Positions 43,839 through 53,500 of a stretch of 64,000 bases of DNA are shown in pieces. Each line of letters starts with the position of its first letter. The stretch's first letter is position 1. The notes under the pieces are model-generated. The model was given only the letters and a program-made list of their open reading frames with translations. It made no database searches and had not been told where the DNA came from. Location of the stretch: the NCBI RefSeq assembly GCF_964283195.1, contig NZ_CAXYLH010000001.1; one strand, given 5' to 3'. Source of the DNA: Paratractidigestivibacter sp003150175. GTDB lineage: Bacteria; Actinomycetota; Coriobacteriia; Coriobacteriales; Atopobiaceae. Both the position numbers and the translations under genes were made by a program.

Positions 43839-44777
43839 CTACGCCCCGCTCGTCTTCGCGATGAGTTCCTCCCTCGTGCGCAGGAGCTCCGCAGGCTCGC
43901 CGCAGCCGCCGCAATTGCTGCAACCGTTGCAGGTCAGGCGACCGCCGCAACACCGGCACTTCTTGCGAAAGCGCGGAACGCAGAGGTCGTCACCGGTCAA
44001 AGTCAGGCCAAGTGGGTCGGTAAGCCGCCGCTCGATGGGTTTGCCCTCGTAACCCACGCCGGATTTGTATGCTTGCTCGGCCTGAAGGCGCCTGGGGATG
44101 CAGTACGTTCGGCCATCCGCCACGAAGTTCGAGCCCGTCTCGATGAAGGAGAACGTCACGTCGTGTCCACGGCACTCCGCGGAAAGCGCCTGTACCCACG
44201 AGAAGTCGCACGGACGCGAACCCTCGTAATTCTCGCCACCGCAAATGACCTGCTCCAAGCCGGCGCCATGTGAGGGGGCGCCGAAATAGCGCCCCACGCT
44301 CACCGGCCCGATAAAGGGCGCGCACATGATGCCCTTGTGCTTGGCGGGCGTCGCGAGCAGGATCGGGATCCGCTCGTCAGCGCGGCGCTGGTTCTCGCAC
44401 GTAACGTTGAGCATCACGTTGTCCCAACCATCGCCCCAATCCGGCGGCAGGCACTCGGCGAAGCGCTCGGGTCGCTTGGTGAGGATAAAGAAGCGGACGT
44501 CGGGCCGGGCATGGATGATGCCCCACACCTCGTCGCGCCAGGAGTCTGCCTGCTCAATGAGGAAATCCGAGTTCATGCAGATGCGGATGAGCTCGCCGGA
44601 GCGCACCTTGTACGCGCCGTCTCGCGTGCGCTGGAGTGGATAGTCGAACGTTGTCTTGTTGCGACGAACAACGCCGCCGTCGAGCCCGCGCGCGGCGTCC
44701 ATCGTGAACATATAGCAGTGGGCACAGCCCTCGCTCACGCGAACGCAGCCGTGCCAGGGATTCCAGATGTCATGCAT
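43839..44777 (-). CDS. DUF5131 (phage Gp37/Gp68-like) protein with C-terminal Cys-rich ribbon
   Basis: 312 residues. N-terminal NPWHGCVRVSEGCAHCY supplies a Cys-x6-Cys-x2-Cys motif as in the DUF5131 group, which resembles radical-SAM/spore photoproduct-like folds, and TKRPERF follows. The C-terminus adds CRCCGGRLTCNGCSNCGGC, a likely zinc ribbon. Enzymatic role unknown; relatives are common on phages. A 12-codon relic of the same gene start lies at 32406-32441. Confidence 0.85.
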   Translation of the reverse strand: MHDIWNPWHGCVRVSEGCAHCYMFTMDAARGLDGGVVRRNKTTFDYPLQRTRDGAYKVRSGELIRICMNSDFLIEQADSWRDEVWGIIHARPDVRFFILTKRPERFAECLPPDWGDGWDNVMLNVTCENQRRADERIPILLATPAKHKGIMCAPFIGPVSVGRYFGAPSHGAGLEQVICGGENYEGSRPCDFSWVQALSAECRGHDVTFSFIETGSNFVADGRTYCIPRRLQAEQAYKSGVGYEGKPIERRLTDPLGLTLTGDDLCVPRFRKKCRCCGGRLTCNGCSNCGGCGEPAELLRTREELIAKTSGA

Positions 44778-44837
44778 GGCAAGCGTCCCTTTTGTCCCAG
44801 TTTTGTCCCGAAATTGTCCCGAGGGGGTGTGTCGTGG

Positions 44838-44868
44838 TAAAAAAGTAGGAACCCTCTCGGGTCCCTAC
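44838..44868 (-). terminator. Terminator downstream of tRNA-fMet
   Basis: Minus strand: a stem of about 10 bases between GTAGGGACCC and GGTTCCTAC, then TTTTTTAC. Confidence 0.85.
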
Positions 44869-44879
44869 CAGGCAATTTA

Positions 44880-44956
<77 letters not shown>

Positions 44957-45124
44957 ATATTTGCGAGCGCGTTTGCGCAAGAAAGAACTATACGCGCCCA
45001 GTCGCGCAGAGTCAACGATGTGGAGGTTTCTCCATAATCGCGGAAGAGACCCGCATCCATTGTTCAGCTAAACCGCCGGACCAAACCCCAGACGCAGACA
45101 GGTACGAGCTCACCCAGCAACGAC

Positions 45125-46399
45125 CTACGCCTTACCGACGGTAAGCTGCACGAAATCGTCCTTCTCGCCGACGCCGTCGCGGACGCTGCGCAGGCGGACC
45201 TTTGCTGCGGCGCCCTTTTGCGCCGTCTCGCCGCAGACGAAATCGACCCAGCCCTGAGCCTGCGCGAGGTTCGTCGCGCCACGGACGATGGCTGTGCAGC
45301 CGTGGGCCACGAGACATCCCTCGCGCGGGAGCACGACCTCGACCTCGCCCGTGAGCCGCGCCATCGCCGCCGCCTGCTGCTCGTACACGAGCCCCGTGAC
45401 CGCCACGCCCGAGAGCACGTCCTCGAGCACGTCTTCGCTAGTCGCGCGCACGTTTCCGCCCGCCTGCGCCTCGAGCGCGGCGAGGAACGCGTCGCCGCCG
45501 GGCTGCGCGCTGCCGTCTTCCACCGTCGTCGAGAACGCGGAAAGAAGGTCACCCGCGGCGCGCGCCGCTTCCGCGGAGGACTTCGCCGCGGCATCCGTGC
45601 CCGCATCGGCAACGGCGACGAGCCCTGCGAGCCGCTCATCGAGCAGGTCGGCGTAGCCCTCGATCTCCACGCTGAGCTCCTCGGCGCGCGCCGAGTTCAC
45701 GGCGATGACGCACACCTCACGCGTCGCCGGCGTGACGTATCCGCTGGTGTTTCGGCACCCGTCGAGCACGTTCGCGTTCTCCGACGAGAAGTACTTCTCG
45801 TAGTCGGCCTCCCCCGCCGCATACCAGCTCTCGTCGCCGCCCCAAACGACGTCAGCGATCGGGCGGCCGGCGGCGACCTCCGCCGCCACGGAGTCGCGGC
45901 ACTCGGAGGCGGCCATGCGGCGGACGTCGACCACGATGCCCGTCTCTTGCATGAACGCGGGAACGAAGGCGTTGACCAGGCCGTCGTCGCAGCAGGTATA
46001 CATAACGAGCTTGCCGCCGCGACGCGAGTCGGGGCCGGCGGCCGCACCCGGCTCGGGGCTTTTGGGCTCGGAGGGCACCGAGGCGTCGCCCGCCGTGCAC
46101 CGGGCAATGCCGAACGCGGCGCCCGCGCCCACCGCAAGGGCTGCGACGCCTGCGTCGACGAGCGATCTCCTGGTCAGCTTGGGTGCATGGAAGCGACGGG
46201 CGGGCGAAGGAGCGCTGGCCGGGGCACCAGTCGGGCCGTCGGCCGGACCGTCAGGCACAGAAGCCGACGCCGCGTCCTCCGGTTCCGCAGCGCCCGCCGC
46301 ATCCATCGGATCTGCCGCACTCGCCGCATCCATCAGGTCCGCAGCGTCAGCCGCGGCCTTCTTCCCGTGCTCGTCCAAGGCGTCCAGCTGCTCGTCCAT
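45125..46399 (-). CDS. Extracellular solute-binding protein (iron/AfuA-like) with a long N-terminal extension
   Basis: 424 residues. About 70 residues of Ala/Asp/Pro-rich low complexity precede a twin-arginine signal-like segment (LTRRSL, 75-80, then a hydrophobic stretch ending near Cys101). The mature part starts KLVMYTCCDDGLVNAFVPAF and has the fold signs of Fe3+-type binding proteins. No permease or ATPase gene adjoins it. ATG 46399 is 5 bases after the HAD gene, so it is the last gene of a four-gene operon. Confidence 0.72.
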   Translation of the reverse strand: MDEQLDALDEHGKKAAADAADLMDAASAADPMDAAGAAEPEDAASASVPDGPADGPTGAPASAPSPARRFHAPKLTRRSLVDAGVAALAVGAGAAFGIARCTAGDASVPSEPKSPEPGAAAGPDSRRGGKLVMYTCCDDGLVNAFVPAFMQETGIVVDVRRMAASECRDSVAAEVAAGRPIADVVWGGDESWYAAGEADYEKYFSSENANVLDGCRNTSGYVTPATREVCVIAVNSARAEELSVEIEGYADLLDERLAGLVAVADAGTDAAAKSSAEAARAAGDLLSAFSTTVEDGSAQPGGDAFLAALEAQAGGNVRATSEDVLEDVLSGVAVTGLVYEQQAAAMARLTGEVEVVLPREGCLVAHGCTAIVRGATNLAQAQGWVDFVCGETAQKGAAAKVRLRSVRDGVGEKDDFVQLTVGKA

Positions 46400-46404
46400 C
46401 GTTC

Positions 46405-47250
46405 CTATCCCTTCAGGAAGTCGGGCATCCGCCCGGCGCAGGCCGCACGCGCGAGCTCGCGGAGCGCGGTGGCCACGCCCTCGTCCGCGCACGCGCCGAT
46501 GTGATAGTTCGCGGCCTCGGCAACCTCGGGCATCGCGTTTGCGACGGCCACCGAATACGGGACCTCTCGCAGGATCTCGAGGTCGTTCTCCGCGTCTCCG
46601 AAGACGACGACCTCGTCGATGCCGATATCCGTCGCGTCGAGGAGCTCATGCAGACCGCGCGCCTTGCTCACGCCTTTGGGCATGATGTCGAACCAGCCCG
46701 GCACAGGAGAAACGACCCGCAGGTCAGGAGCTACTTCCGCCACGATCCGGCGAGTCTGGTCCATCTGCTCGGGGCCATCGGGGCAGGCGATGGTCGCCGC
46801 CACGAAGTCGACGTCGGGCACCTCGTCCACCATGCAGCCCACGAACTTGATGCGGGCCTCGTAGCTGTTGAGCACCTCCTCGGAGGGCGCCCCGACGGCG
46901 TAGATCGCATTGAGCAGGTTCGCCTCGGCGGGGTAGCAGACGAGGAACATCCGGGCCCCCTCGAGCGCCCGCGCGATGGCGACGAGCCCGTCGTGGGGCA
47001 TCAACGTGAGCGAGACCGTCCGCCCGCGGGCGAGCACGCGCTTGCCGTTGGAGACGACGCCCGTTTGAAAGCACGCCCTGTCCGCGCGGAAAAGGCGCAT
47101 GAGCTCGACCGTGTCGCGCCCCGTCGACGGCCCGAAGAGCACGCCGGCGTCGAGCGCCTCGTGGATGGCCTCGCGTGTGCTCGGGCTCACGGCGCGGGCG
47201 CCGAGCGGCACGAGGGTGTTGTCCATGTCGGAAAGGGCGAGCTTAATCAA
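46405..47250 (-). CDS. Cof-type HAD hydrolase
   Basis: 281 residues. Motif I LSDMDNTLVP, motif II STGR, and motif III GDAENDLEILR with a C2B cap between. Cof-like enzymes dephosphorylate sugar phosphates or cofactors. Start overlaps the end of the preceding membrane protein gene (ATGA). Confidence 0.88.
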   Translation of the reverse strand: MIKLALSDMDNTLVPLGARAVSPSTREAIHEALDAGVLFGPSTGRDTVELMRLFRADRACFQTGVVSNGKRVLARGRTVSLTLMPHDGLVAIARALEGARMFLVCYPAEANLLNAIYAVGAPSEEVLNSYEARIKFVGCMVDEVPDVDFVAATIACPDGPEQMDQTRRIVAEVAPDLRVVSPVPGWFDIMPKGVSKARGLHELLDATDIGIDEVVVFGDAENDLEILREVPYSVAVANAMPEVAEAANYHIGACADEGVATALRELARAACAGRMPDFLKG

Positions 47251-47918
47251 TGTTCAAACCGCTTTCTTCCGATTAGGTTGCCTGAGCCCTCGCCTGCCGG
47301 CTCCGCAGGCCGCTGGCGCGCGCCCGCAAGCCACGGCCCCAGGGCCCTCGGCATGAGCTCGGGCGCGTCCTCCGGGCCCGCCGCGAGCGGCTCCAGCACG
47401 TCGAAGCGGTCGATGTGCAGCAGGATCTGCTCGATGTCAACGATGCCCCAGATCCGCAGGCGCCTGCCGTCCTTCTCGACGATCACGAGGTCGCGGTACC
47501 CGGAGGTGCGAATACGCCCGCGCCATCCGAGCTTCTCGATATCCGAGTAAAAGAAGCACGAGCTGCGCCCGATCAGCGGGACGATCTCCCCGCGGTCCTC
47601 GAAGAGCGAGACCTTATAGCGCATGAGCACGACCCACGCCCCAAAGAAGGTCCACACGAAGGCGTCGGTGAACGCCAGCACACAGCGGGCGCTCGGGCCG
47701 AACGCGCCCGCGAGGCTGAACGCGCCCAGCACGAAGCCGAGGCACCCCACGAGCAGCATCGTCACCACCAGCGCGCGGAGGAAATCCGGCGGGACGACAT
47801 AGGTGTCGTGGTGGCTGTGATGGCGCTCGACCAGCCGGATCGGTGCGTTCGCGCGGCCGATAAGGGCGGCGGCGACGCCGGGCACCAAACTGAGGACCAG
47901 GAGGACGGGGTACGGCAC
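47247..47918 (-). CDS. Membrane protein with a PH-like cytoplasmic domain
   Basis: 223 residues. Three hydrophobic segments in the first 100 residues, then a beta-rich region (YKVSLFEDRGEIVPLIGR to VDIEQILLHIDRF) resembling bacterial PH-type domains, and a Pro/Ala-rich tail. No named function. It begins 4 bases after pepT. Confidence 0.65.
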   Translation of the reverse strand: MPYPVLLVLSLVPGVAAALIGRANAPIRLVERHHSHHDTYVVPPDFLRALVVTMLLVGCLGFVLGAFSLAGAFGPSARCVLAFTDAFVWTFFGAWVVLMRYKVSLFEDRGEIVPLIGRSSCFFYSDIEKLGWRGRIRTSGYRDLVIVEKDGRRLRIWGIVDIEQILLHIDRFDVLEPLAAGPEDAPELMPRALGPWLAGARQRPAEPAGEGSGNLIGRKRFEH

Positions 47919-47922
47919 GCGC

Positions 47923-49167
47923 TTACGCCCCCTGCGCGACGGCGAACTTGGCGACCAGGTGCTCGAGCATGTTCACCGTGGCCTCCATGCTGGGAACGGG
48001 GATGAACTCGCGGACCGAGTGCGCGTTGTAGCCGCCGGTGGCGAGATTCGGGCACGGCAGGCCGCGGAAGGTGAGCTGCGCGCCGTCGGTGCCGCCGCGC
48101 ACGGCGACGATCGAGGGCTCCAGGCCGGCCTCTCGGTTGGCGGCGAGCGCGTTGTCGACGAGGAACTCCTTGCCCTCGAAGTGCTCGGCCATGTTGCGGT
48201 ACTGCTGGCGGACGTCGACCGTGACGGTGCCCTCGCCGTAGCGGCCGTTCAGGAGCGCGGCGATCTCGCGCAGGGTCTGCTCGCGGGCGGCGAACTTTGC
48301 GGAGTCGAAGTCGCGCAGGATGTACTTGAGCGTGACCTCGGACGCGGAGCCCTCGATGTCGGTCGGGTGATAGAAGCCCTCGCGGCCGCAGGTGTGCTCG
48401 GGGCGCTCCCAGGCGGGCACGAGCTGCTGGAACTCGGAGGCGACGGTGATTGCGTTGACCATCACGTCCTTCGCGCTGCCCGGGTGGACCATCACGCCGC
48501 GCACGCGGACCGTGGCCTCGCACGCGCTGAAGCACTCGTAGTTGAACTCTCCGAGGGTCTCGCCGTCGACGGTGTAGCCGTACGCCGCGTCGAGGGCGTC
48601 GAGGTCGAGAAGCGACGCGCCGTGGCCGATCTCCTCGTCGGGGACGAAGGCGATCTTGAGGGTGGGGTGCGCAAGCGACGGGTCGGCGACCAGGCGGGCC
48701 AGCAGGGCGCAGATCTCGGCCACACCGGCCTTGTCGTCGGCGCCCAGAAGGGTCGTGCCGTCGGTGACCACGATGTCCTGGCCAACGAACTTGGCCAGGT
48801 CAGGGACCTGGTCGGACGTGGTCTGCACGGGCTTTCCGTCGACTATGCCCGCCACAAGCGGGCCGCCCTCGTAGCGGACGACGCGCGGGCGGACGCCGGC
48901 GGCCGGCGCATCGGGCGCGGTGTCGATGTGCGCGCAGAGCATGAGCGCGGGGGCGCCCTCGGCACCGGCGGAGGCGGGCAGCGTGGCCGTCACGTAGGCG
49001 TGGTCGTCCACGCGGACGTCCTCGCAGCCGAGCGCGGAAAGGTCGTCGCCGAGCACGCGCGCCATCTGGTGCTGGCGCGGAGTCGAGGGCGTGACCTGCT
49101 CGTTATCGGGATCGGACTGGGAATCGACCTGCACGTAGCGCAGGAATCGCTCAAGAACGTCGCTCAT
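47923..49167 (-). CDS. pepT: Peptidase T (tripeptide aminopeptidase)
   Basis: 414 residues, M20 family. Releases N-terminal residues from tripeptides in the cytoplasm. Zinc ligands in CAHIDTAPD, LLGADDKAG and PDEEIGHG, and late His in the GGTDGAQLTFRGLP region; DSQSDP near the start is typical of PepT. AAGGCATCCGAAC precedes the ATG. First gene of a tight operon with the membrane, HAD and binding-protein genes. Confidence 0.95.
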   Translation of the reverse strand: MSDVLERFLRYVQVDSQSDPDNEQVTPSTPRQHQMARVLGDDLSALGCEDVRVDDHAYVTATLPASAGAEGAPALMLCAHIDTAPDAPAAGVRPRVVRYEGGPLVAGIVDGKPVQTTSDQVPDLAKFVGQDIVVTDGTTLLGADDKAGVAEICALLARLVADPSLAHPTLKIAFVPDEEIGHGASLLDLDALDAAYGYTVDGETLGEFNYECFSACEATVRVRGVMVHPGSAKDVMVNAITVASEFQQLVPAWERPEHTCGREGFYHPTDIEGSASEVTLKYILRDFDSAKFAAREQTLREIAALLNGRYGEGTVTVDVRQQYRNMAEHFEGKEFLVDNALAANREAGLEPSIVAVRGGTDGAQLTFRGLPCPNLATGGYNAHSVREFIPVPSMEATVNMLEHLVAKFAVAQGA

Positions 49168-49330
49168 GTTCGGATGCCTTTCGGTTGCTGCGGGTTAGTC
49201 CACTCGATTCTACCGCGGAGAAGGGCAGGAGGGGCAGGGAGCGGGAGCGGTCGGGGGGTCGGAGGGCAGACGTCTAGGATGCGGTCGGCCGGGCAGGGAC
49301 TCGTGCCCCGGCCGGCTTGTTCCGCGCCCT

Positions 49331-49460
49331 TCTTTCCAGACGTTTGGATGCCTGAATGCTCTAACCCCCAAACGAGGGACGTTTTGGCCTCTTTTTGGCG
49401 GAAGAACGTCCCTCGTTTGGGGGTTAGCGATTTAAGAAAGCTAAATTGCTGGAAAGAAGC
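49331..49460. repeat. Nested inverted-repeat element
   Basis: Perfect 23-base arms (49362-49384 and 49406-49428, core CCCCCAAACGAGGGACGTT) inside outer 10-base arms TTCTTTCCAG (49331-49340) and CTGGAAAGAA (49449-49458). Lies between the pepT promoter side and the end of the HAD gene. The rest of 49168-49517 shows no gene. Confidence 0.75.
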
Positions 49461-49517
49461 CCACTGGGAAGAAGCACCACGGGCACCGCGGGCGTCCCTC
49501 TTCCCGGCGCGGCCGCC

Positions 49518-50345
49518 TTACGCCATCCGAGCCAGGAGCAGCTCGAGGTACGCCGCCACGCCGGCCTCGTCGCAGGAGGACGTCACGTGGTCGGCCGCCG
49601 CGAGCACCTCGGGGATGGCGTTGGCCATCGCCACGCCGTCGCCGGCCGCCCGGATCATAGACAGGTCGTTGTCCCCGTCGCCGAACGCGACCGCGTCCGC
49701 GACGTCGACGCCCAGGTGGCGGCACAGCCACGCGAGTGCGGCGCCCTTGCTCGCCTCGGCATTGGCCACCTCGGTGTTCATGGGCAGCGACCAGGTCCAC
49801 TCGACGCCCTCGACGGACTCGGCGGCCGCGCGCACGGCGGCGGCGTCGATGTTTCCGGGGTGTAGCATGGTCACCTTGGTAGCGGGGCCGCGCTGGAGGA
49901 GTTCCTCCAGGCTGCAGTCATAGGGGGTGCGCAGACTGTAGAAGAACTTCTCCGCGGCTCTGTCGCCCCCGGACGCCTCGTGCGGGATCTCCCAACGGCT
50001 CCGCTCGAGATACACCTTGCCGTTGATAAAAACGTCGAAGGACACGCGCAGATTTCGAACGCGCTCGTAGAGCTCGAGCACCTGCTCGTTGCTCATCGGG
50101 GCGCTGCGGAGCACGCGGTCCTCGCGCAGGTCGACCACCAAGGCGCCGTTGCAGCAGATGGCGTAGCGCACGGCCGGGTGATTGGCCAGTTCGGGCAGGA
50201 TGCCGTTTGCGTTGCGACCTGTGCACGGCACGAACTGCACGCCGCGTTCCGCTGCGAGGTCGAGCACATGCGCGTTGCGCTCGGGCACCAACTTTTGCGA
50301 GTCCACGAACGTGCCATCGAGATCGGTAAAGACGAGCTTGAGCAT
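49518..50345 (-). CDS. Cof-type HAD hydrolase
   Basis: 275 residues. Motif I FTDLDGTFVD, motif II PCTGRN, Lys in NAEASKGAAL and motif III FGDGDNDLSMI. Paralogous in type to the gene at 46405, but only moderately similar. GGGGGAG lies 7 bases before ATG 50345. Its leader holds an inverted repeat. Confidence 0.9.
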   Translation of the reverse strand: MLKLVFTDLDGTFVDSQKLVPERNAHVLDLAAERGVQFVPCTGRNANGILPELANHPAVRYAICCNGALVVDLREDRVLRSAPMSNEQVLELYERVRNLRVSFDVFINGKVYLERSRWEIPHEASGGDRAAEKFFYSLRTPYDCSLEELLQRGPATKVTMLHPGNIDAAAVRAAAESVEGVEWTWSLPMNTEVANAEASKGAALAWLCRHLGVDVADAVAFGDGDNDLSMIRAAGDGVAMANAIPEVLAAADHVTSSCDEAGVAAYLELLLARMA

Positions 50346-50396
50346 GTTCTTCTCCCCCACTCCTAAATCGCCCACAGCGGCATTGACTATTCTCCG

Positions 50397-50432
50397 CGTC
50401 TCAAAACTGGAGCCGATTCCAGATTTGAGACG
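50397..50432. promoter_or_regulatory. Inverted repeat upstream of the HAD gene
   Basis: CGTCTCAAAACTGGA and TCCAGATTTGAGACG, 15-base arms with one mismatch and a 6-base spacer. Candidate operator or leader hairpin. Confidence 0.5.
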
Positions 50433-50460
50433 ATTCGAGTCCGCCTGACCTGTCACAGAA

Positions 50461-50515
50461 AGAATGATTCGCGAAGGCCGACTCCCCAGGAAGTCATCCC
50501 TCCGCGAATCATTCT
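50461..50515 (-). terminator. Terminator of the dehydratase gene
   Basis: 13-base perfect stem AGAATGATTCGCG/CGCGAATCATTCT, with further pairing after one mismatch, followed on the minus strand by TTCTG. It lies 29 bases after the stop at 50544. Confidence 0.7.
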
Positions 50516-50543
50516 ATGAACGCCAGCTCGCGCGACCCCTCAA

Positions 50544-53500
50544 TTAGTCGACCGCCGCGCGAGCGCGGATGTCCTCGAGGCGGGCGCGTTGCTCATCGGA
50601 CAGGGGGATGCCGTAGTCCTCGCCGCCGCCCACGGTCGGGTCGTCGTCGTTTACCAGCTTGAAGTCCTCGCCGCGGGCGTTGCGGTAGTTCTCCTTGGCA
50701 ACCGAGATCATCAGCTTGATGCGGTTGAGCTGGTTGACCTCGGACGCGCCCGGGTCGTAGTCGACGGCCACGATGTTGCTCTCGGGGTGCATCTCGCGCA
50801 GGCGCTTGATGACGGCCTTGCCCACGACGTGGTTGGGCAGGCACGCGAACGGCGAGCAGCACACGATGTTGGGCGTGCCGGTCTCGATGAGGTCGCACAT
50901 CTCGGCCGTGAGCAGCCAGCCTTCGCCCATCGTATTGCACAGGCTCAGGATCTGGCCGGCCTTCTCGGCGAGTTCAAAGACGCTCGGGTACGGCTCGAAG
51001 CGGCTGGACTTCTGGAGCATCTGGTTGATGGGCTCGCGGAAGCCCTCGATGAGCTTGATGCCGGCCTTGTGCGTGAAGCGGCTCGTGGCCTTGGTGCCCA
51101 GCTCCTCCTTCATGTTGATGGCGTTGGTCATGCCAAAGAGGAAGAAGTCCACCAGGCCCGGGACGTTAGCCTCGCAGCCCTCCTGCTCGATCACGCGGAC
51201 GACCTGGTTGTTGGCCGTGGGGTGGAACTTGACGAGGATCTCGCCGACCACGCCGACGCGCGGCTTGGAGCGGTCGTTCGTCAGCGGCAGGGCCTCGAAG
51301 GCGTCGATGGTCTGCTGGCAGAGCTTGTAGAAGCTCGAGCGGCTCGCATGGAGAAGGACGGACTTGGCCTGCGCCATCCAGCGCTCGTAGAGCTCGTCGG
51401 CCGAGCCCGGGCGCGTCTCGTAGGGGCGCACGCGGTAGAGGAGCTGCATGATGAGGTCGCCGTAGAGCAGCGCGTAGAGGGCCTTGATGAGCAGCGACGG
51501 CTTGAAGACGTTGAAGCCGGGGTTGTCCTCGTCGAGGCCGGAGGCGGCGGTCAGGCTGATCACCGGCACCTCGGGGTGTCCGGAGTCCTTGAGCGCCTTG
51601 CGGATGAGGGCGATGTAGTTCGTGGCTCGGCAGCCGCCGCCGGTCTGGGTGATGAGGACGGCGGTGCGGGTGAGGTCGTACTTGCCGGAGAGCACGGCCT
51701 CCATGATCTGGCCGGTGACGAGGATGGACGGGTAGCAGATGTCGTTGTTGACGTACTTCAGGCCCATGTCCACGGCGCCCTGGTCCACGGAAGGAAGAAG
51801 GACGGCGTTGTAGCCCTCGTTGCGCAGGAGTTCCTCGATGAGCTCGAAGTGGATCGGGCTCATCTGCGGCGCGAGGATGGTGTAGCCCTCGGCCTGCATC
51901 TCCTTGGTGTAGCGGACCTTCTTGAACGCGGAGCTCGCGGCCTCGCGGTAGACGGGAACGTCGCCGTCGTCGGCGCGCTTGCGCTCGGGGGTGCCGTCGG
52001 CGCAGCGGACGCCGGCGGGCTCGATCTCGTGGACCTCACCGGCGGCGGCGCGGGCCTCGAGCTCCTCCTTCTGCTCCTTCAGGGCGGCCATGAGGGAGCG
52101 GATGCGGATGCGCGCGGCGCCGAGGTTGCTCACCTGGTCGACCTTGAGCATGGTGTAGATCTTGCCGGAGGCCTCGAGGATCTCCTGGACCTGGTCGGTG
52201 GTCAGCGCGTCCAGGCCGCAGCCGAACGAGAAGAGCTGGATCAGGTCGAGGTCGTTGCGGGAGGCCACGAAGCGCGCGGCGCGGTAGAGGCGGGAGTGGA
52301 ACATCCACTGGTCGACCACGCGGATCGGGCGCTCGGGGAGCATCTTGTGCGCGACGGAGTCCTCGGTGAGGACGGCGAAGCCGAAGGAGTGCACGAGCTC
52401 GGGGATGGCGTGGTTGATCTCGGGGTCGTTGTGGTACGGGCGGCCGGCGAGCACGATGCCGTGGCCGTGGTTCTCCTCGATCCAGCGCAGGGCCTCGTCG
52501 CCCTTGCGGTGCATGGCGTCGTGGAAGTCGATATCGGCCTGCCACGCGTAGTTGACGGCCTCGTCGACCTCAGCGCGGGTGATGTGCGGCCCGCGCACAC
52601 GGCCGCGTCCCTCGGCGGCGTCGCGCTCGCGCTGCTCGGAGACGAGCTCATAGAGGCGTCGCTTGAGCTCGCCCTTCTTGTCGTAGGGGATGAAGGGGTC
52701 GAGGAACTCGACCTTGGTGCCGTGGCCGAGCTCGTCGACGTTGAGCTCGAGCGCCTGCGGATAGCTCATGACGATCGGGCAGTTGTAGTGGTTGGTCGCG
52801 CCCGGGTCCTCCTGGCGCTCCCAGCGGATGCAGGGCATCCAGATGAAGTCCGGGTCCTTGGCGATGAGGTTCATGATGTGGCCGTGGCTGAGCTTGGCCG
52901 GGTAGCAGACGGACTCGGAGGGCATGGACTCGATGCCGGCCTCGTAGGTCTTGCCGTTGGTCTGATCGCTGAGGACGACGCGGAAACCGAGCTTGGTGAA
53001 GAACGCGTGCCAGAACGGGTAGTTCTCGTACATGTTCAGCGCGCGCGGGATGCCCACGGTGCCGCGGGTGGCCTCCTGCTCGGAGAGCACGGGGCGGTCG
53101 AAGAGCAACTTGTTCTTGTACTCAAAGAGGTTCGGGGCGTCGTTCTTCTGGCGCTTGGAGCCGCCCGCGCCCTTCTCGCAGCGGTTGCCCGTGATGAAGC
53201 GGCGGCCGCCGCCGAAGTCGTTGACCGTGAGCAGGCAGTTGTTGGAGCAGCGTCCGCAGTGGACGTTGGTGTGCTTGACCTGCAGGTTGTCGATGGCCTC
53301 GCGGGAAAGAAGCCCCGAGATGCCGTCGGCGCCCGCGCGATCGCGGGCCAGGAGCGCCGCGCCGTAGGCGCCCATGCAGCCGGCGACGTCGGGTCGGATG
53401 ACCTCACGGCCGGTCAGGAGCTCGAAGGCGCGCAGGGTGGCGTCGGACATGAAGGTGCCGCCCTGGACGACGCAGTACTTGCCGATCTCGTCGAAGTCGC

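Noticed and set aside
43839..44777. Prophage
   Set aside because: DUF5131 is phage-related, but no structural, lysis or integrase genes lie near it.
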